Shown: positions 1 through 9,806 of the stretch, one piece after another
How positions within the stretch are numbered: the stretch's first letter is position 1
Layout of the letters: each line of letters begins with the position of its first letter
Source: Anaerolineae bacterium
Lineage (GTDB): Bacteria; Chloroflexota; Anaerolineae; J102
DNA length: 34,965 bases
NCBI GenBank assembly: GCA_015485435.1
Contig: WFTO01000320.1
Span: 1 to 34,965, forward strand
Direction: 5' to 3'
Made by a program: the position numbers and the translations under genes
The notes under the pieces: model-generated
The model's input: only the letters and a program-made list of their open reading frames with translations
Database searches by the model: none
What the model was told of the DNA's origin: nothing

Positions 1-40
1 CTTATTTACAGACCGATTGCCGCCATATCCTTATCGGGGA

Positions 41-1120
41 TCACTGAGATCGCCGGCTTTGAATGACAGTGTAGGCCACAATGCCGATAAAAATTAGAAT
101 GGCGGTCGCATTCAACAGTCCGCCCCACAGACGCCACGCCCGCAATCCGGCCAGATCTCCCACAATACGCAACAACAAGGAGAGGTTAAGCAACACCAAC
201 GGACCATACATCCGCGGTGTGTAGCGCACCGGCAAACTGAGCACGGCGGGGAAAATGATGGGGGCATGACCAAAAATCATCGAAAACACAAAGCCAACAA
301 ACACGGTGTGTAGCATGGCGTCGTAATGGAATCCTGCGGGGATGGGGCCGTAGGCCATGAGCAGCAGCCCTCCAACGCCCAACCACACATAACCGGTCAG
401 TAAACAAATAGCGATAAATTTCGGCAATCCCGGCAGTTTTACTGTGCGGCGAGCAATATCGAATCGAGCCAACCACAAGGCATACGCTGCCATGCCCAAC
501 CCCAACAGACGCACGCCTATATTGGCCTGCCATAATGTCAGCAACAGCCCGATCCCGGCGACGGCGGAGATCGCATAAAACGTAGGGAACGCCCACGCGG
601 GCAAACGCTGCAACCGTCCCAGCTCCAACCGTTCTGCGGCGATAGTCAACACCAAAAACAACATCCACCACCAAACCGCCAGAAAGATGGGAAATCCCAC
701 GGCCCATAACAGATTGCCCACCAACAGCGCCAACACCCCCGCTTCAAGCAACCAGGTGAAAATGGCGGATTGTCGCTGAATGACCGCAGCGCCCACGGCC
801 AGATAGAGCCCACTGCTCAGCACCAAAAGCCACGCCGCCAGGGTCAATTGCCCAGGGACAAAAATAATCATTAAACCGGCCACCACCGCGAGGACCGGCG
901 CGCTATAGGCCCAGGTCTTTCCCAATGCCACCGCACGCTCCAGCGCGATTAACGCGCCAAAAAAACTGGAGATCATCAACGGTCCATGCATACCGGCCAG
1001 CTGGGGCGTCAAAGTAGGCCAATCCCACCCTATGCGCAGCAATGCCGCCCATAGGGTCACCAATAAAATCACCATGGAACCGGCTAAAGAAAGGGGACGC
1101 AATCGAGTCATAGGGGCCAT
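41..1120 (-). CDS. NnrS-like polytopic membrane protein
   Basis: 359-aa multi-TM ORF; motifs MHGPLMISSFFGALIALERAVALG and FHYDAMLHTVFVGFVFSMIFGHAPIIFPAVL resemble the NnrS-like family. Confidence 0.7.
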   Translation of the reverse strand: MAPMTRLRPLSLAGSMVILLVTLWAALLRIGWDWPTLTPQLAGMHGPLMISSFFGALIALERAVALGKTWAYSAPVLAVVAGLMIIFVPGQLTLAAWLLVLSSGLYLAVGAAVIQRQSAIFTWLLEAGVLALLVGNLLWAVGFPIFLAVWWWMLFLVLTIAAERLELGRLQRLPAWAFPTFYAISAVAGIGLLLTLWQANIGVRLLGLGMAAYALWLARFDIARRTVKLPGLPKFIAICLLTGYVWLGVGGLLLMAYGPIPAGFHYDAMLHTVFVGFVFSMIFGHAPIIFPAVLSLPVRYTPRMYGPLVLLNLSLLLRIVGDLAGLRAWRLWGGLLNATAILIFIGIVAYTVIQSRRSQ

Positions 1121-1123
1121 CCT

Positions 1124-1423
1124 TTATCCCATCCATCCAAGCTGTTCCCGTGCGGCATCAGACATCATCTCCGGCGTCCATTGGGGATGCCATACCAGAT
1201 TAACGCTGACTTCAGCATCGGGGAAAAATTGACGAAGCAGCATGTCTGCCTGGTCCACAATATAAGCGCCCAGAGGACAGGCTGCGGTCGTCATGGTCAT
1301 ATCAACATTTAACCGATTTCCTTCGATCGTGACCCCATACACCAAACCGAGATCCACGACATTGATCCCGATCTCTGGATCGATCACTTTGCGAAGGACT
1401 TCTAAAACTGCATCTTCCGTCAT
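1124..1423 (-). CDS. Metal-sulfur cluster assembly factor (MIP18/PaaD/SufT-like, DUF59)
   Basis: MTEDAVLEVLRKVIDPEIGINVVDLGLVYGV... with TTAACPLG motif; internal ATG at 1423 preferred over the ORF-track start 1468. Confidence 0.85.
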   Translation of the reverse strand: MTEDAVLEVLRKVIDPEIGINVVDLGLVYGVTIEGNRLNVDMTMTTAACPLGAYIVDQADMLLRQFFPDAEVSVNLVWHPQWTPEMMSDAAREQLGWMG

Positions 1424-1654
1424 AACTATGCTCCAATGAGGAATTCGACACAAACAAGAGAGCATCACTCACTTTCCGCTCGCATCATACGATTCGAATC
1501 GCGTGTCGATTGCTGCGGTCGGTGAAGAGTTGCAAGCTGGTCTTGTTTGCTTTTCATCTTGAGAATGGCCTGAGATCATAACTCACGAAGAGAAAGATGC
1601 AAATTTCCTGAGAGACGTTACACATGATGCGCATGACCACCGGCCCCTCATGGT

Positions 1655-2131
1655 TCAGGGACATATTTCAGTACGCAATAACTGAGTAAGGAGGGCCATC
1701 GCCCCCTCTTCAATGATATCCAACACCCGTTCGGCTTGTTTCTCTCCGCCATAATAGGGGTCTGGAACATCCATGCCCAGATCGGGCGCATACGCCAGAA
1801 ATAGATGGATTTTGGGATGATGTTCAGGAGGGGCCAACCGCAATAAGTCCTGCAGGTTCACGCGATCCATGGCAAAGATATAATCGAAGCGTTCGAAATC
1901 CGATGGTCGAATTTGACGTGCACGCAAATGCGCCATCTCCAAGCCACGGCGACGGGCCACTTGCAACATCAGCGGACAGGGAGGCTCGCCGATGTGATAA
2001 TCGGCCGTACCCGCGGAATCTACCCACACATCCGCATCAAGGTTTCGAGTGGCCAACAAATCCTCAAAGACAACCTGGGCCGTGGGTGAACGGCAGATGT
2101 TTCCTAGACAAACAAAGAGAATGTTCGGCAT
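1655..2131 (-). CDS. Low-molecular-weight protein-tyrosine-phosphatase
   Basis: N-terminal ILFVCLGNICRSPTAQ P-loop and C-terminal DVPDPYYGG; start moved to the Met of MPNILFVC. Confidence 0.92.
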   Translation of the reverse strand: MPNILFVCLGNICRSPTAQVVFEDLLATRNLDADVWVDSAGTADYHIGEPPCPLMLQVARRRGLEMAHLRARQIRPSDFERFDYIFAMDRVNLQDLLRLAPPEHHPKIHLFLAYAPDLGMDVPDPYYGGEKQAERVLDIIEEGAMALLTQLLRTEICP

Positions 2132-2341
2132 AAGTTCTACAAAAGGACTTTCAATTCCGGAGCGATGAATGAGGTGTGCTCTTGAAGCACAACGTTTCGG
2201 TCCGCATAAAGGACTTGGCCACAAGCATGCCAGCGCCCTGACTTAAAGCAGGTCGTTCAGTCGGATGGCTGAAAAACGCTGCCAGGATGGCGGAAGCGCG
2301 GCATGTGTGGCCAAGAGGATCATGGTCGAGGCATTCGCCTC

Positions 2342-2866
2342 TTAGGGCTGTCCTGCAGCAGCCACCGGAGGCGTGGGCGCCGGCCTGGTTGCCAGCTCCT
2401 GATCAATCATCAGCAATCCAGGAGGATAATCTTTGACCATACGTATTCGGGCCAAGACGTCGTTCGCTGTTTTTTCTTCTTCCACCTGTTCATCAATAAA
2501 CCATTGCAACAAGGTCTGTGTGGGATAGTCGTTTTCCTCCACGGCCAAGTTGTACAAATTGTGAATTAAGGCAGTTACCTTTTGTTCATGCGCCAAAACT
2601 TCGGCAAACACTTCTTCGACCGAGCCGAAATCGGTGGGAGGCGCATCGATTGCCTTCAAGATGACGCGAGCGCTGCGATCATTCATGAAATCGAAAAATC
2701 GCAACGCATGAAAAACCTCCTCCTCATACTGCATTCGCATCCAATGAGCCATGCCCGGCAAATCTTTGTATTCCAGATAGGCGGCCATGGAGAGATAGAG
2801 GTAGGCCGAGTAATATTCGGCGTTGATCTGATCATTGATAGCGGTTTGTAACCGTTCGCTAAACAT
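2342..2866 (-). CDS. Ferritin (non-heme, FtnA-like)
   Basis: LQTAINDQINAEYYSAYLYLSMAAYLE...YEEEVFHALRFFDFMNDR...WFIDEQVEEEKTA; SD aaggag 8 nt before ATG. Confidence 0.93.
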   Translation of the reverse strand: MFSERLQTAINDQINAEYYSAYLYLSMAAYLEYKDLPGMAHWMRMQYEEEVFHALRFFDFMNDRSARVILKAIDAPPTDFGSVEEVFAEVLAHEQKVTALIHNLYNLAVEENDYPTQTLLQWFIDEQVEEEKTANDVLARIRMVKDYPPGLLMIDQELATRPAPTPPVAAAGQP

Positions 2867-2950
2867 GGTGTTTACTCCTTGATTTGAATCGATTCACGCG
2901 ATGACGAATGAACAGCGCCGAAGGTGAATCTTTGAATTAAGTTCAACCTC

Positions 2951-2979
2951 ATTTTATCCTATTACCCACCTTTGCACAA
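2951..2979 (-). promoter_or_regulatory. Candidate ferritin promoter (TTGTGC-N17-TAAAAT)
   Basis: Minus strand TTGTGC AAAGGTGGGTAATAGGA TAAAAT upstream of ferritin. Confidence 0.5.
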
Positions 2980-3109
2980 CGAAAAAATGCGGAGCAGGGT
3001 AAGAGCTTCCTAAGAAGATTCGATGCGAAGTGTCTTCGATCTCTGGAAAATTAGGAAAGTCTCAGACCCTGCCCTATAATTGACCATCATCCCCAAGAAA
3101 AGGAACCTT

Positions 3110-4225
3110 ATGATCATTGGAATTGACGCCTCAAGGGCCCTCACCGCCCGACGCACCGGCACCGAACGTTACAGTCTAGAATTGATCAACGCTCTGCTTG
3201 ACCTCCAAAGTGAACACACATTCCGGCTGTATGTTCCTCGCACGCCACCCATTGGCCTATTCCGCGAACACGCCGAGATTGTCCTATTGCCTGGGAAGCG
3301 CCTGTGGACGCATTCCAAATTAGGGCCTCATACTCGTCGCCACCCTCCAGATGTCCTCTTCGTTCCCTCTCACGTGTTGCCAGTTTGGGGCCCAAAACAC
3401 ACCGTGGTGACTGTCCACGATCTGGGATATGAATACTACCCCGAAGCGCATCCGGCCGGCGAATTGCGTTATCTTCGCTGGAGCACAAAACGCCATGCAC
3501 GCGTCGCCACCCGGATCATAGCTGATTCTCACGTCACCAAGAACGATCTCGTGACATGGTATGGTGCAGACCCAGAACGAATTCGCGTCATTTATCTCGC
3601 GCCCGATCCCAATCTACAACCGGTGCGAGACAAACTAAAGCTCTCCCTCACCATTGCCCAATTCGGCATCCCAGGATACGCCAAATACCTCTTACATGTC
3701 GGTGCCATGCGCCCACGGAAAAATTTAGATCGACTTCTGGAGGCATTTGCCATTGTCAGAGAACGTCGACCAGAGCAAAAACTCCACCTCATGCTGGTTG
3801 GCAATCTGGCCTCTGAAGGATATCGCTTACGCGAAAAAGCCAAAGCCATGGGCATTTTGGACTACATCCGTTTTCCTGGATATATTTTGCCACATCAAAT
3901 CGCCACAGTGTACTCGGGCGCCGCTGCCTATGTGCTCCCTTCCTTATTCGAAGGCTTTGGTCTGCCAGCATTAGAAGCCCAGGCCTGCGAAACGCCTCTG
4001 GTTTGCGCTAATAGCTCCTCGTTGCCCGAAATTGCGGGCGATGGCGCCGTGTACTTTGATCCACTCGATGTCGAGGACATGGCAAACGCTATCGAGCAAG
4101 TTCTGACCGATGCAGACCTACGCCAGACGCTGATTGCCCACGGCAAAGAAAACCTCAAACGGTTCTCCTGGCAAAAAACTGCACAGGAAACCTTGGCTGT
4201 CCTCGAAGAAGCAGCGCAAAGCTGA
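3110..4225 (+). CDS. Glycosyltransferase family 1/4 (GT-B)
   Basis: MIIGIDASRALTARRTGTERYSLELI...LHVGAMRPRKNLDRLLEAF...PSLFEGFGLPALEAQACETPLVC; ATG at 3110 preferred over 3080. Confidence 0.9.
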   Translation: MIIGIDASRALTARRTGTERYSLELINALLDLQSEHTFRLYVPRTPPIGLFREHAEIVLLPGKRLWTHSKLGPHTRRHPPDVLFVPSHVLPVWGPKHTVVTVHDLGYEYYPEAHPAGELRYLRWSTKRHARVATRIIADSHVTKNDLVTWYGADPERIRVIYLAPDPNLQPVRDKLKLSLTIAQFGIPGYAKYLLHVGAMRPRKNLDRLLEAFAIVRERRPEQKLHLMLVGNLASEGYRLREKAKAMGILDYIRFPGYILPHQIATVYSGAAAYVLPSLFEGFGLPALEAQACETPLVCANSSSLPEIAGDGAVYFDPLDVEDMANAIEQVLTDADLRQTLIAHGKENLKRFSWQKTAQETLAVLEEAAQS

Positions 4226-4336
4226 GGATTCCCCTAGAACCTGAAAGCAAAGCTCAAACAAGTTGTTTTATGTCGATATTATCAATCATCCGATCACTTC
4301 TTTTCTTTCGCAATCCCATTTCCCAAAAACCGAATC

Positions 4337-5845
4337 ATGCGCGCACTTCTATCCCTATCCGACAAAACCGGCCTGATTGAACTCGCCCGAGGCCTTCACC
4401 AGCTCGGGTATGAACTTATCGCCAGCGGAGGCACGGCAGCAGCCATTGCCAAAGCAGGCCTTCCCGTAATCACCGTCTCAGAGCTCACAGGATTTCCCGA
4501 GATATTGGGCGGACGAGTAAAAACGCTCCATCCTGCCATCCACGGAGCGATCCTGGCTCGCGACACCGATTCTGATCAGCAAGAGCTGGCGCAGCACCAT
4601 ATTCAGCCAATCGATATCGTCGTTTGCAACCTTTATCCCTTCCAAAAGACCATCGCCCAACCTGACATCTCCTTGGAGGAGGCCACCGAACAAATCGACA
4701 TCGGCGGCGTCACCCTCCTGCGGGCAGCGGCCAAAAACTTCGATCGTGTCATTGTATTGGTCGATACCGCGGATTATGCCTGGGTGTTGAAAAAACTCTC
4801 TGACCAGGGACTTAGCAAACAAGATCGACAGCGATTGGCCCTAAAGGCCTTCAAGCATACCGCCGCTTACGACGCGGCGGTCAGTGATTGGCTGGCCAGC
4901 CAAACCCCTGACGAAACAGACCTTCTCCCTGAAACACTCATCCTCCGTCTGAAGAAAGCGCAATCGTTGCGCTACGGCGAAAACCCCCACCAGCAAGCTG
5001 CTTTTTACCACTGGGAAGGTTATCCACCGGCCTTTACCCAACTTCAAGGGAAAGCCCTGAGCTTCAATAACTTGGGCGATCTGCATGGCGCCTGGCGCGC
5101 AGCAAACGAATTCGACACACCAACCGTGGCCATCATCAAACACGCCAACCCATGTGGACTGGCCACAGCCGATGATCTCGTTCTCGCCTATCAGAAAGCG
5201 TTGGCTTCTGATCCTGTCAGCGCATTTGGCTCCATCATCGCCGTGAATCGTCCCGTCGATCTCCCGTTTGTAGAAGCCCTTGGCAAGCTCTTTGTGGAAG
5301 TACTGGCCGCCCCCGGATTCACAGCCGACGCGTTGGAACGTTTACAGCGCAAGAAAAATCTGCGGGTGATGCAGGCGACCGGCGCTCCCGGATTTCCGCT
5401 GGAGCTGCACACTGTTTATGGTGGCTTATTGGCCCACACGCCAGATGAGGCGCTCATTGCAGAGCAAAAGGTCGTGTCTAAACGACCACCGACCGCCGAC
5501 GAAATGGCCGATTTGCTTTTTGCCTGGAAAGTCGTGAAGTGGGTAAAATCCAACGCCATCGTGTTTGCAAAAGATCGGGCAACCGTAGGGGTTGGCGCAG
5601 GCCAAATGAGTCGTGTTGATGCTGTAAAAATCGCAGGCATGAAAGCCGGTGAGCGGGCCCAAGGCGCCGTCATGGCCTCAGACGCCTTTTTCCCCTTCCC
5701 AGACGGCATTGAAGAAGCCGCCCGCCTTGGAATCACAGCTGTCATTCAGCCTGGCGGTTCCATTCGCGATGCTGAAGTCATCGCGGCTGCGGATGCCCTC
5801 GGATTGGCTATGGTCCTGACCGGGATGCGCCACTTCCGACATTGA
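4337..5845 (+). CDS. purH: Bifunctional AICAR transformylase / IMP cyclohydrolase
   Basis: [20 protein letters not shown]...[18 protein letters not shown]...[15 protein letters not shown]...[13 protein letters not shown]...[16 protein letters not shown]. Confidence 0.97.
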   Translation: MRALLSLSDKTGLIELARGLHQLGYELIASGGTAAAIAKAGLPVITVSELTGFPEILGGRVKTLHPAIHGAILARDTDSDQQELAQHHIQPIDIVVCNLYPFQKTIAQPDISLEEATEQIDIGGVTLLRAAAKNFDRVIVLVDTADYAWVLKKLSDQGLSKQDRQRLALKAFKHTAAYDAAVSDWLASQTPDETDLLPETLILRLKKAQSLRYGENPHQQAAFYHWEGYPPAFTQLQGKALSFNNLGDLHGAWRAANEFDTPTVAIIKHANPCGLATADDLVLAYQKALASDPVSAFGSIIAVNRPVDLPFVEALGKLFVEVLAAPGFTADALERLQRKKNLRVMQATGAPGFPLELHTVYGGLLAHTPDEALIAEQKVVSKRPPTADEMADLLFAWKVVKWVKSNAIVFAKDRATVGVGAGQMSRVDAVKIAGMKAGERAQGAVMASDAFFPFPDGIEEAARLGITAVIQPGGSIRDAEVIAAADALGLAMVLTGMRHFRH

Positions 5846-5922
5846 TCGGTGTTATAGTTTTCAACGTTCATAGGCGTCATCTATACGCCCGCACCTTCAT
5901 CCCACTCAACTCCTGCGATCTT

Positions 5923-6717
5923 ATGAAAAAACTTCTTTTCTACGTACGCGCCACGCTCATTTTGTTTTGGTTAGCCATTGCCACCATTGCCACCAGCATT
6001 TGGATGCTCTTTCACTCCAAGGAACGGGTGAATGCAGATCGATATTGGCTGGATTGGTGGCAAAAAGGAATCCCCAAAATCGTTCCCGTCAACTTTGTGG
6101 TGGAGGGAAAAGAATACATTGATTCGGTGCGCCCCGCCGTGTACGTGAGCAATCATCAGCACTTCCTCGATGCATTAATGATTGCTCAGGTATATCCTCC
6201 GCGCACATTGGTCGTTGCCAAAAAAGAGCTGAAGAAAATCCCTCTGGCGGGATACATTTTCGACAAAGCGGGGAACCTGTTCATTGATCGCAGCAATCGC
6301 GAAGCCTCCATTGCCATGCTCAATGATTTTGCCAAACGCATGCGCACAGAAGGATTAAACCTCTGGGTGCTTGTGGAAGGGCATCGCAACCGTGGCCAAA
6401 CCGGGTTGTTGCCTTTCAAAAAAGGCGCGTTTTACACAGCCATCCAACTCCAAGTCCCCATCGTGCCGGTCGTTTTTGGCCCCAGCTACCAACAGATAGA
6501 CATCCAAAGCGGCAACCTGAACGGAGGGACGATCTACATACGCGTCCTTGAGCCAATCCCCACCGAGGGCCTTACCAAGGACGACGTCAACGAGCTCTTA
6601 CAAATCACCTACGAACGCATGTTGGCTGCTTTTCGCGGGTTGGAAGCCAAAACCTATGCCGCCACTGCCACAGAAGCCGCAGAACACCCCATTTCCGACA
6701 GCCTTTCCGCATCATAA
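5923..6717 (+). CDS. 1-acyl-sn-glycerol-3-phosphate acyltransferase (PlsC family)
   Basis: NHQHFLDAL acyltransferase motif, GNLFIDRSNR, VEGHRNRG; start at MKKLLFYVRATLILF. Confidence 0.88.
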   Translation: MKKLLFYVRATLILFWLAIATIATSIWMLFHSKERVNADRYWLDWWQKGIPKIVPVNFVVEGKEYIDSVRPAVYVSNHQHFLDALMIAQVYPPRTLVVAKKELKKIPLAGYIFDKAGNLFIDRSNREASIAMLNDFAKRMRTEGLNLWVLVEGHRNRGQTGLLPFKKGAFYTAIQLQVPIVPVVFGPSYQQIDIQSGNLNGGTIYIRVLEPIPTEGLTKDDVNELLQITYERMLAAFRGLEAKTYAATATEAAEHPISDSLSAS

Positions 6718-6767
6718 CCATCTTCCACCAACGCCTCCCCCCCACCCCATCAAAAGAAGGATGCGCC

Positions 6768-7469
6768 ATGACCACAAAGTCTGAAAATCTTCTCACCCAA
6801 CCGTTCGTACAGACCCGTTCTCTTATGCAGAACGTGTATCTCTACATGTTGCTTGCCATGACCATGACGGCCGGAGCCTCATGGTTCACATTGAACTCAG
6901 GGCTTGTGCGCTCGCTAAGCAGCCCCCTTTTGCTTTTCGGCATCTTCATGGTGCAACTGATCCTCGTCGGTGTTCTGTCATTTGCGCTGAATAAACTTTC
7001 CGTCCCCGCAGCCTTTGCCATCTTTTTTGGATACGCCGCGCTGACCGGCGTCACGCTCTCCGGCATCTTTTTATATTACGAGGTCGCCGATCTAACGCTG
7101 GCTTTTGTCTCCGCCGCGGCGCTTTTCCTCACCATGACCCTGGTGGGGATGTTCACCAAGGCGGATTTGACCAAGTTGGGGACCTATCTTTTCATTGGGC
7201 TCATCGGCGTGATCATTGCCCTGCTCATCAACATCTTCCTGCGCAGCAGTGTCATGGATTTGATCGTCAGCATCATCGGCGTGATCATCTTTACCGGGCT
7301 CACAGCCTATGACACCCAAAAACTCACACGGATGGCTCGAGACCCGCGCTTGCAAAATTCCGAAGGAGCCGTCATGACCCGGCTCAGCATCCTCGGTGCA
7401 CTGGCTCTTTATCTGGATTTCTTGAACCTTTTCCTGTTTTTGCTGAGGATATTTGGGCGAAACCGCTGA
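6768..7469 (+). CDS. Bax inhibitor-1 / YccA-YbhL family membrane protein
   Basis: Seven-TM-like protein; GYAALTGVTLSGIFLYY and FTGLTAYDTQKLTRMA...LGALALYLDFLNLFLFLLRIFG. Confidence 0.93.
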   Translation: MTTKSENLLTQPFVQTRSLMQNVYLYMLLAMTMTAGASWFTLNSGLVRSLSSPLLLFGIFMVQLILVGVLSFALNKLSVPAAFAIFFGYAALTGVTLSGIFLYYEVADLTLAFVSAAALFLTMTLVGMFTKADLTKLGTYLFIGLIGVIIALLINIFLRSSVMDLIVSIIGVIIFTGLTAYDTQKLTRMARDPRLQNSEGAVMTRLSILGALALYLDFLNLFLFLLRIFGRNR

Positions 7470-7787
7470 CCATCGTTTAACAGTCTATCTGCGGTGCAGC
7501 TGTCATACGCCACATCATTCGCTTTCGTTCATAGTCATAAGTCGCCCTAATCATTCCTGGGCTCCGACGGGACCATCTATCCTTTTTAGGAGGGATAACG
7601 GCTGGTTCTGGGCAAACTACCTCCTCGCTTCTGAGAGGGGGGCGGGCACAGAGTCAGTTTGTCAGCAACCCGTTTTGGTGTTAAGATGGATGGGTTGAAA
7701 GCTGGTTACAGCTCATCGGTCCGCGATTTGGCAGCCATTGGTCGTTGATTGATGCATTTTCAGAAATGGCTGAAATCATTGGAGTCA

Positions 7788-8069
7788 ATGATGAATATTT
7801 ATGTCGGAAATCTTCCTTATTCTACCACCGAAGCGGAGTTGAAGAACCTTTTTGCTAAGTTTGGCGAAGTTGTATCAGCAATTATTATTACGGATCATTA
7901 TACAGGTCGTTCAAAAGGCTTTGGTTTCGTGGAAATGTCCAACCAACGTGAGGGCGAGACAGCCATTGCTGAGTTAGATGGCTTTCTATTTAACGGTCGC
8001 AACCTTCGCGTCAACATGGCCCGGCCACGCACACAACGTCCTCGCCGACGTTCTGATGACTGGTATTAA
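7788..8069 (+). CDS. Single-RRM RNA-binding protein
   Basis: MNIYVGNLPYSTTEAELKNLFAKFGEV...GRSKGFGFVEMSNQ...GRNLRVNMARPRTQRPRRR; RNP1 and RNP2 both present. Confidence 0.95.
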   Translation: MMNIYVGNLPYSTTEAELKNLFAKFGEVVSAIIITDHYTGRSKGFGFVEMSNQREGETAIAELDGFLFNGRNLRVNMARPRTQRPRRRSDDWY

Positions 8070-8100
8070 TTTCCCTGCATCCCCAAATCCATCATTTCCC

Positions 8101-8136
8101 AAAGCGGGCGTCGCAGAAAGCGGACGCCCGCTTTTT
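8101..8136 (+). terminator. Intrinsic terminator after the RRM gene, possibly shared with convergent ctaA
   Basis: 12-bp perfect stem AAAGCGGGCGTC / GACGCCCGCTTT followed by TT. Confidence 0.85.
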
Positions 8137-8163
8137 ACATTTAGGCGTCTTTGCGCCACGGGC

Positions 8164-9108
8164 CTAAGCCCTAAACACGTTAGTCCAAGAGACTCGATCC
8201 GCTCTAGGGGCGTCTTCAGCCAGAGCTTCGGCGGTCAACCAGACAATGCCCAACCAAAACAGATCGGCAAATAGCAAATGCAACACCTGCATGGTCACTG
8301 GCGCGTGCAACCAGTTGTTGATGAATCCCACCGCCCAGGTCAGCAGAATGACCCATATCAACATGCGTGCAGCGCGCTTCACGCGCGGGCTTGGACGCGC
8401 CAGGATGGCGTATCGCGCCAATAAGATCCAATAAACGCCCACAAGAATCGACGTCAAAGGGTGATAGATGCGGATGGCCAAAATGCCAGCCACTACAGGA
8501 GATTGATCAGGAGTGAGTCCGATTTGCAGGAAAAGGCTATCGCCCAAGGCGATAATAGCGCCCGTCACCACTAGAATGATGGCGATCAGCACGCCCACCC
8601 CATACAACCGACCGATCATCCCCTGATCGCGAAAATCAAACATCTTCCCTCCAGACGCCCAAAATGAGGTAAGAAACAACGCGCCCAATAACAAGAGGGT
8701 GTTGGTAAGATGCACCCCCATAATATACACGCGGGCCATGGAATCATCCGCTTCAACCCAACCAAATAAAACCAACGCCGCGCCGACCAATGACTCTAAA
8801 ATCATAAAGAACATGGCAGCCACAGCGCCTTTACGCACCGGATGTCCTTCGGCGTAAGCAAGAAACGCCCACACCAACATAACGACTACCATCAGCAGAG
8901 CCAGGCCACTGCTTAAGCGATGCGTGTATTCAATCCATTGAGCGGAGCTTTGCAGCCCCGGGACGATTTCACCGTCACATGTGGGCCAATGTGCGCCACA
9001 ACCTGCGCCGGATCCGGTTGCGCGCACCACAGCCCCCCAAAGAACGACAAACACATTGACAATGAGCGTCAGCCAGGCAAAAGAAGGAAAACGCTTTGCA
9101 GACCGCAT
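8164..9108 (-). CDS. ctaA: Heme A synthase (COX15/CtaA)
   Basis: WGAVVRATGSGAGCGAHWPTCDGEIVP...EYTHRLSSGLALL...MGVHLTNTLLLLGAL. Confidence 0.92.
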   Translation of the reverse strand: MRSAKRFPSFAWLTLIVNVFVVLWGAVVRATGSGAGCGAHWPTCDGEIVPGLQSSAQWIEYTHRLSSGLALLMVVVMLVWAFLAYAEGHPVRKGAVAAMFFMILESLVGAALVLFGWVEADDSMARVYIMGVHLTNTLLLLGALFLTSFWASGGKMFDFRDQGMIGRLYGVGVLIAIILVVTGAIIALGDSLFLQIGLTPDQSPVVAGILAIRIYHPLTSILVGVYWILLARYAILARPSPRVKRAARMLIWVILLTWAVGFINNWLHAPVTMQVLHLLFADLFWLGIVWLTAEALAEDAPRADRVSWTNVFRA

Positions 9109-9278
9109 AAACGGCTCCTTAGAAAAAGGGATAAAGTTATCATGACAATGTGTGGTATTCTATCAGATAAAGGACTCAAACATAAAACAAGGACTTGTTT
9201 CCACGAGGCTACGATACATCCCTGTGAAAATGCCACCCTGAATTGTTCTCAAATCATCCATCATCTAAGAGGTGTTCA

Positions 9279-9806
9279 ATGGTCAAAAAAGGCGATCCCA
9301 AACTCCCGCCCACGGGTTGGCGGAAGTATATTTGGCGAGCCCCGATTTATCTCTACCGAATGGGGTTGGGGCCGATTCTTGGAAAAAGGTTCCTTCTTTT
9401 GACACACCGAGGTAGAAAAAGTGGATTGCCCCGACAAGCGGTCATCGAAATCGTCCGCTACGATCCCGAAAGAGATATGTACTATGTTGCCTCCGGATTT
9501 GGCACATCCTCAAACTGGTACCGCAATCTCCAGGCCCATCCCGAGGCAACCATCCAGATCGGCAATAGAACCTACTCTGTTCTCGCCCACTTTCTATCGC
9601 CTGAAGAATCGGGGGAGGAAATGCTACGTTACGCCCGGAAACATCGTCGGGCCGCGCTGGAGCTGGCCAGATTGATCGGCCTCAAAATCGAAGATCCAGA
9701 GGACGAAGAAGAATGGCGGACCATGGGGCGCGAGTTCGTTCCCTTTGTAGCGTTGCAAGTCGTATCCGAAGAGAGCACCTCCTCGGAGGACGCGTCTAAT
9801 CCCTGA
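9279..9806 (+). CDS. Deazaflavin (F420)-dependent nitroreductase-family oxidoreductase
   Basis: LLLTHRGRKSGLPRQAVIEIV...YYVASGFGTSSNWYRNLQAHPEATIQIGNR (DDN/FGD-type fold); ATG 9279 preferred. Confidence 0.85.
   Translation: MVKKGDPKLPPTGWRKYIWRAPIYLYRMGLGPILGKRFLLLTHRGRKSGLPRQAVIEIVRYDPERDMYYVASGFGTSSNWYRNLQAHPEATIQIGNRTYSVLAHFLSPEESGEEMLRYARKHRRAALELARLIGLKIEDPEDEEEWRTMGREFVPFVALQVVSEESTSSEDASNP

Noticed and set aside
1488-1502. gattcgaatc resembling a tRNA T-arm
   Set aside because: No acceptor, D-arm or anticodon arm around it; just a short palindrome.
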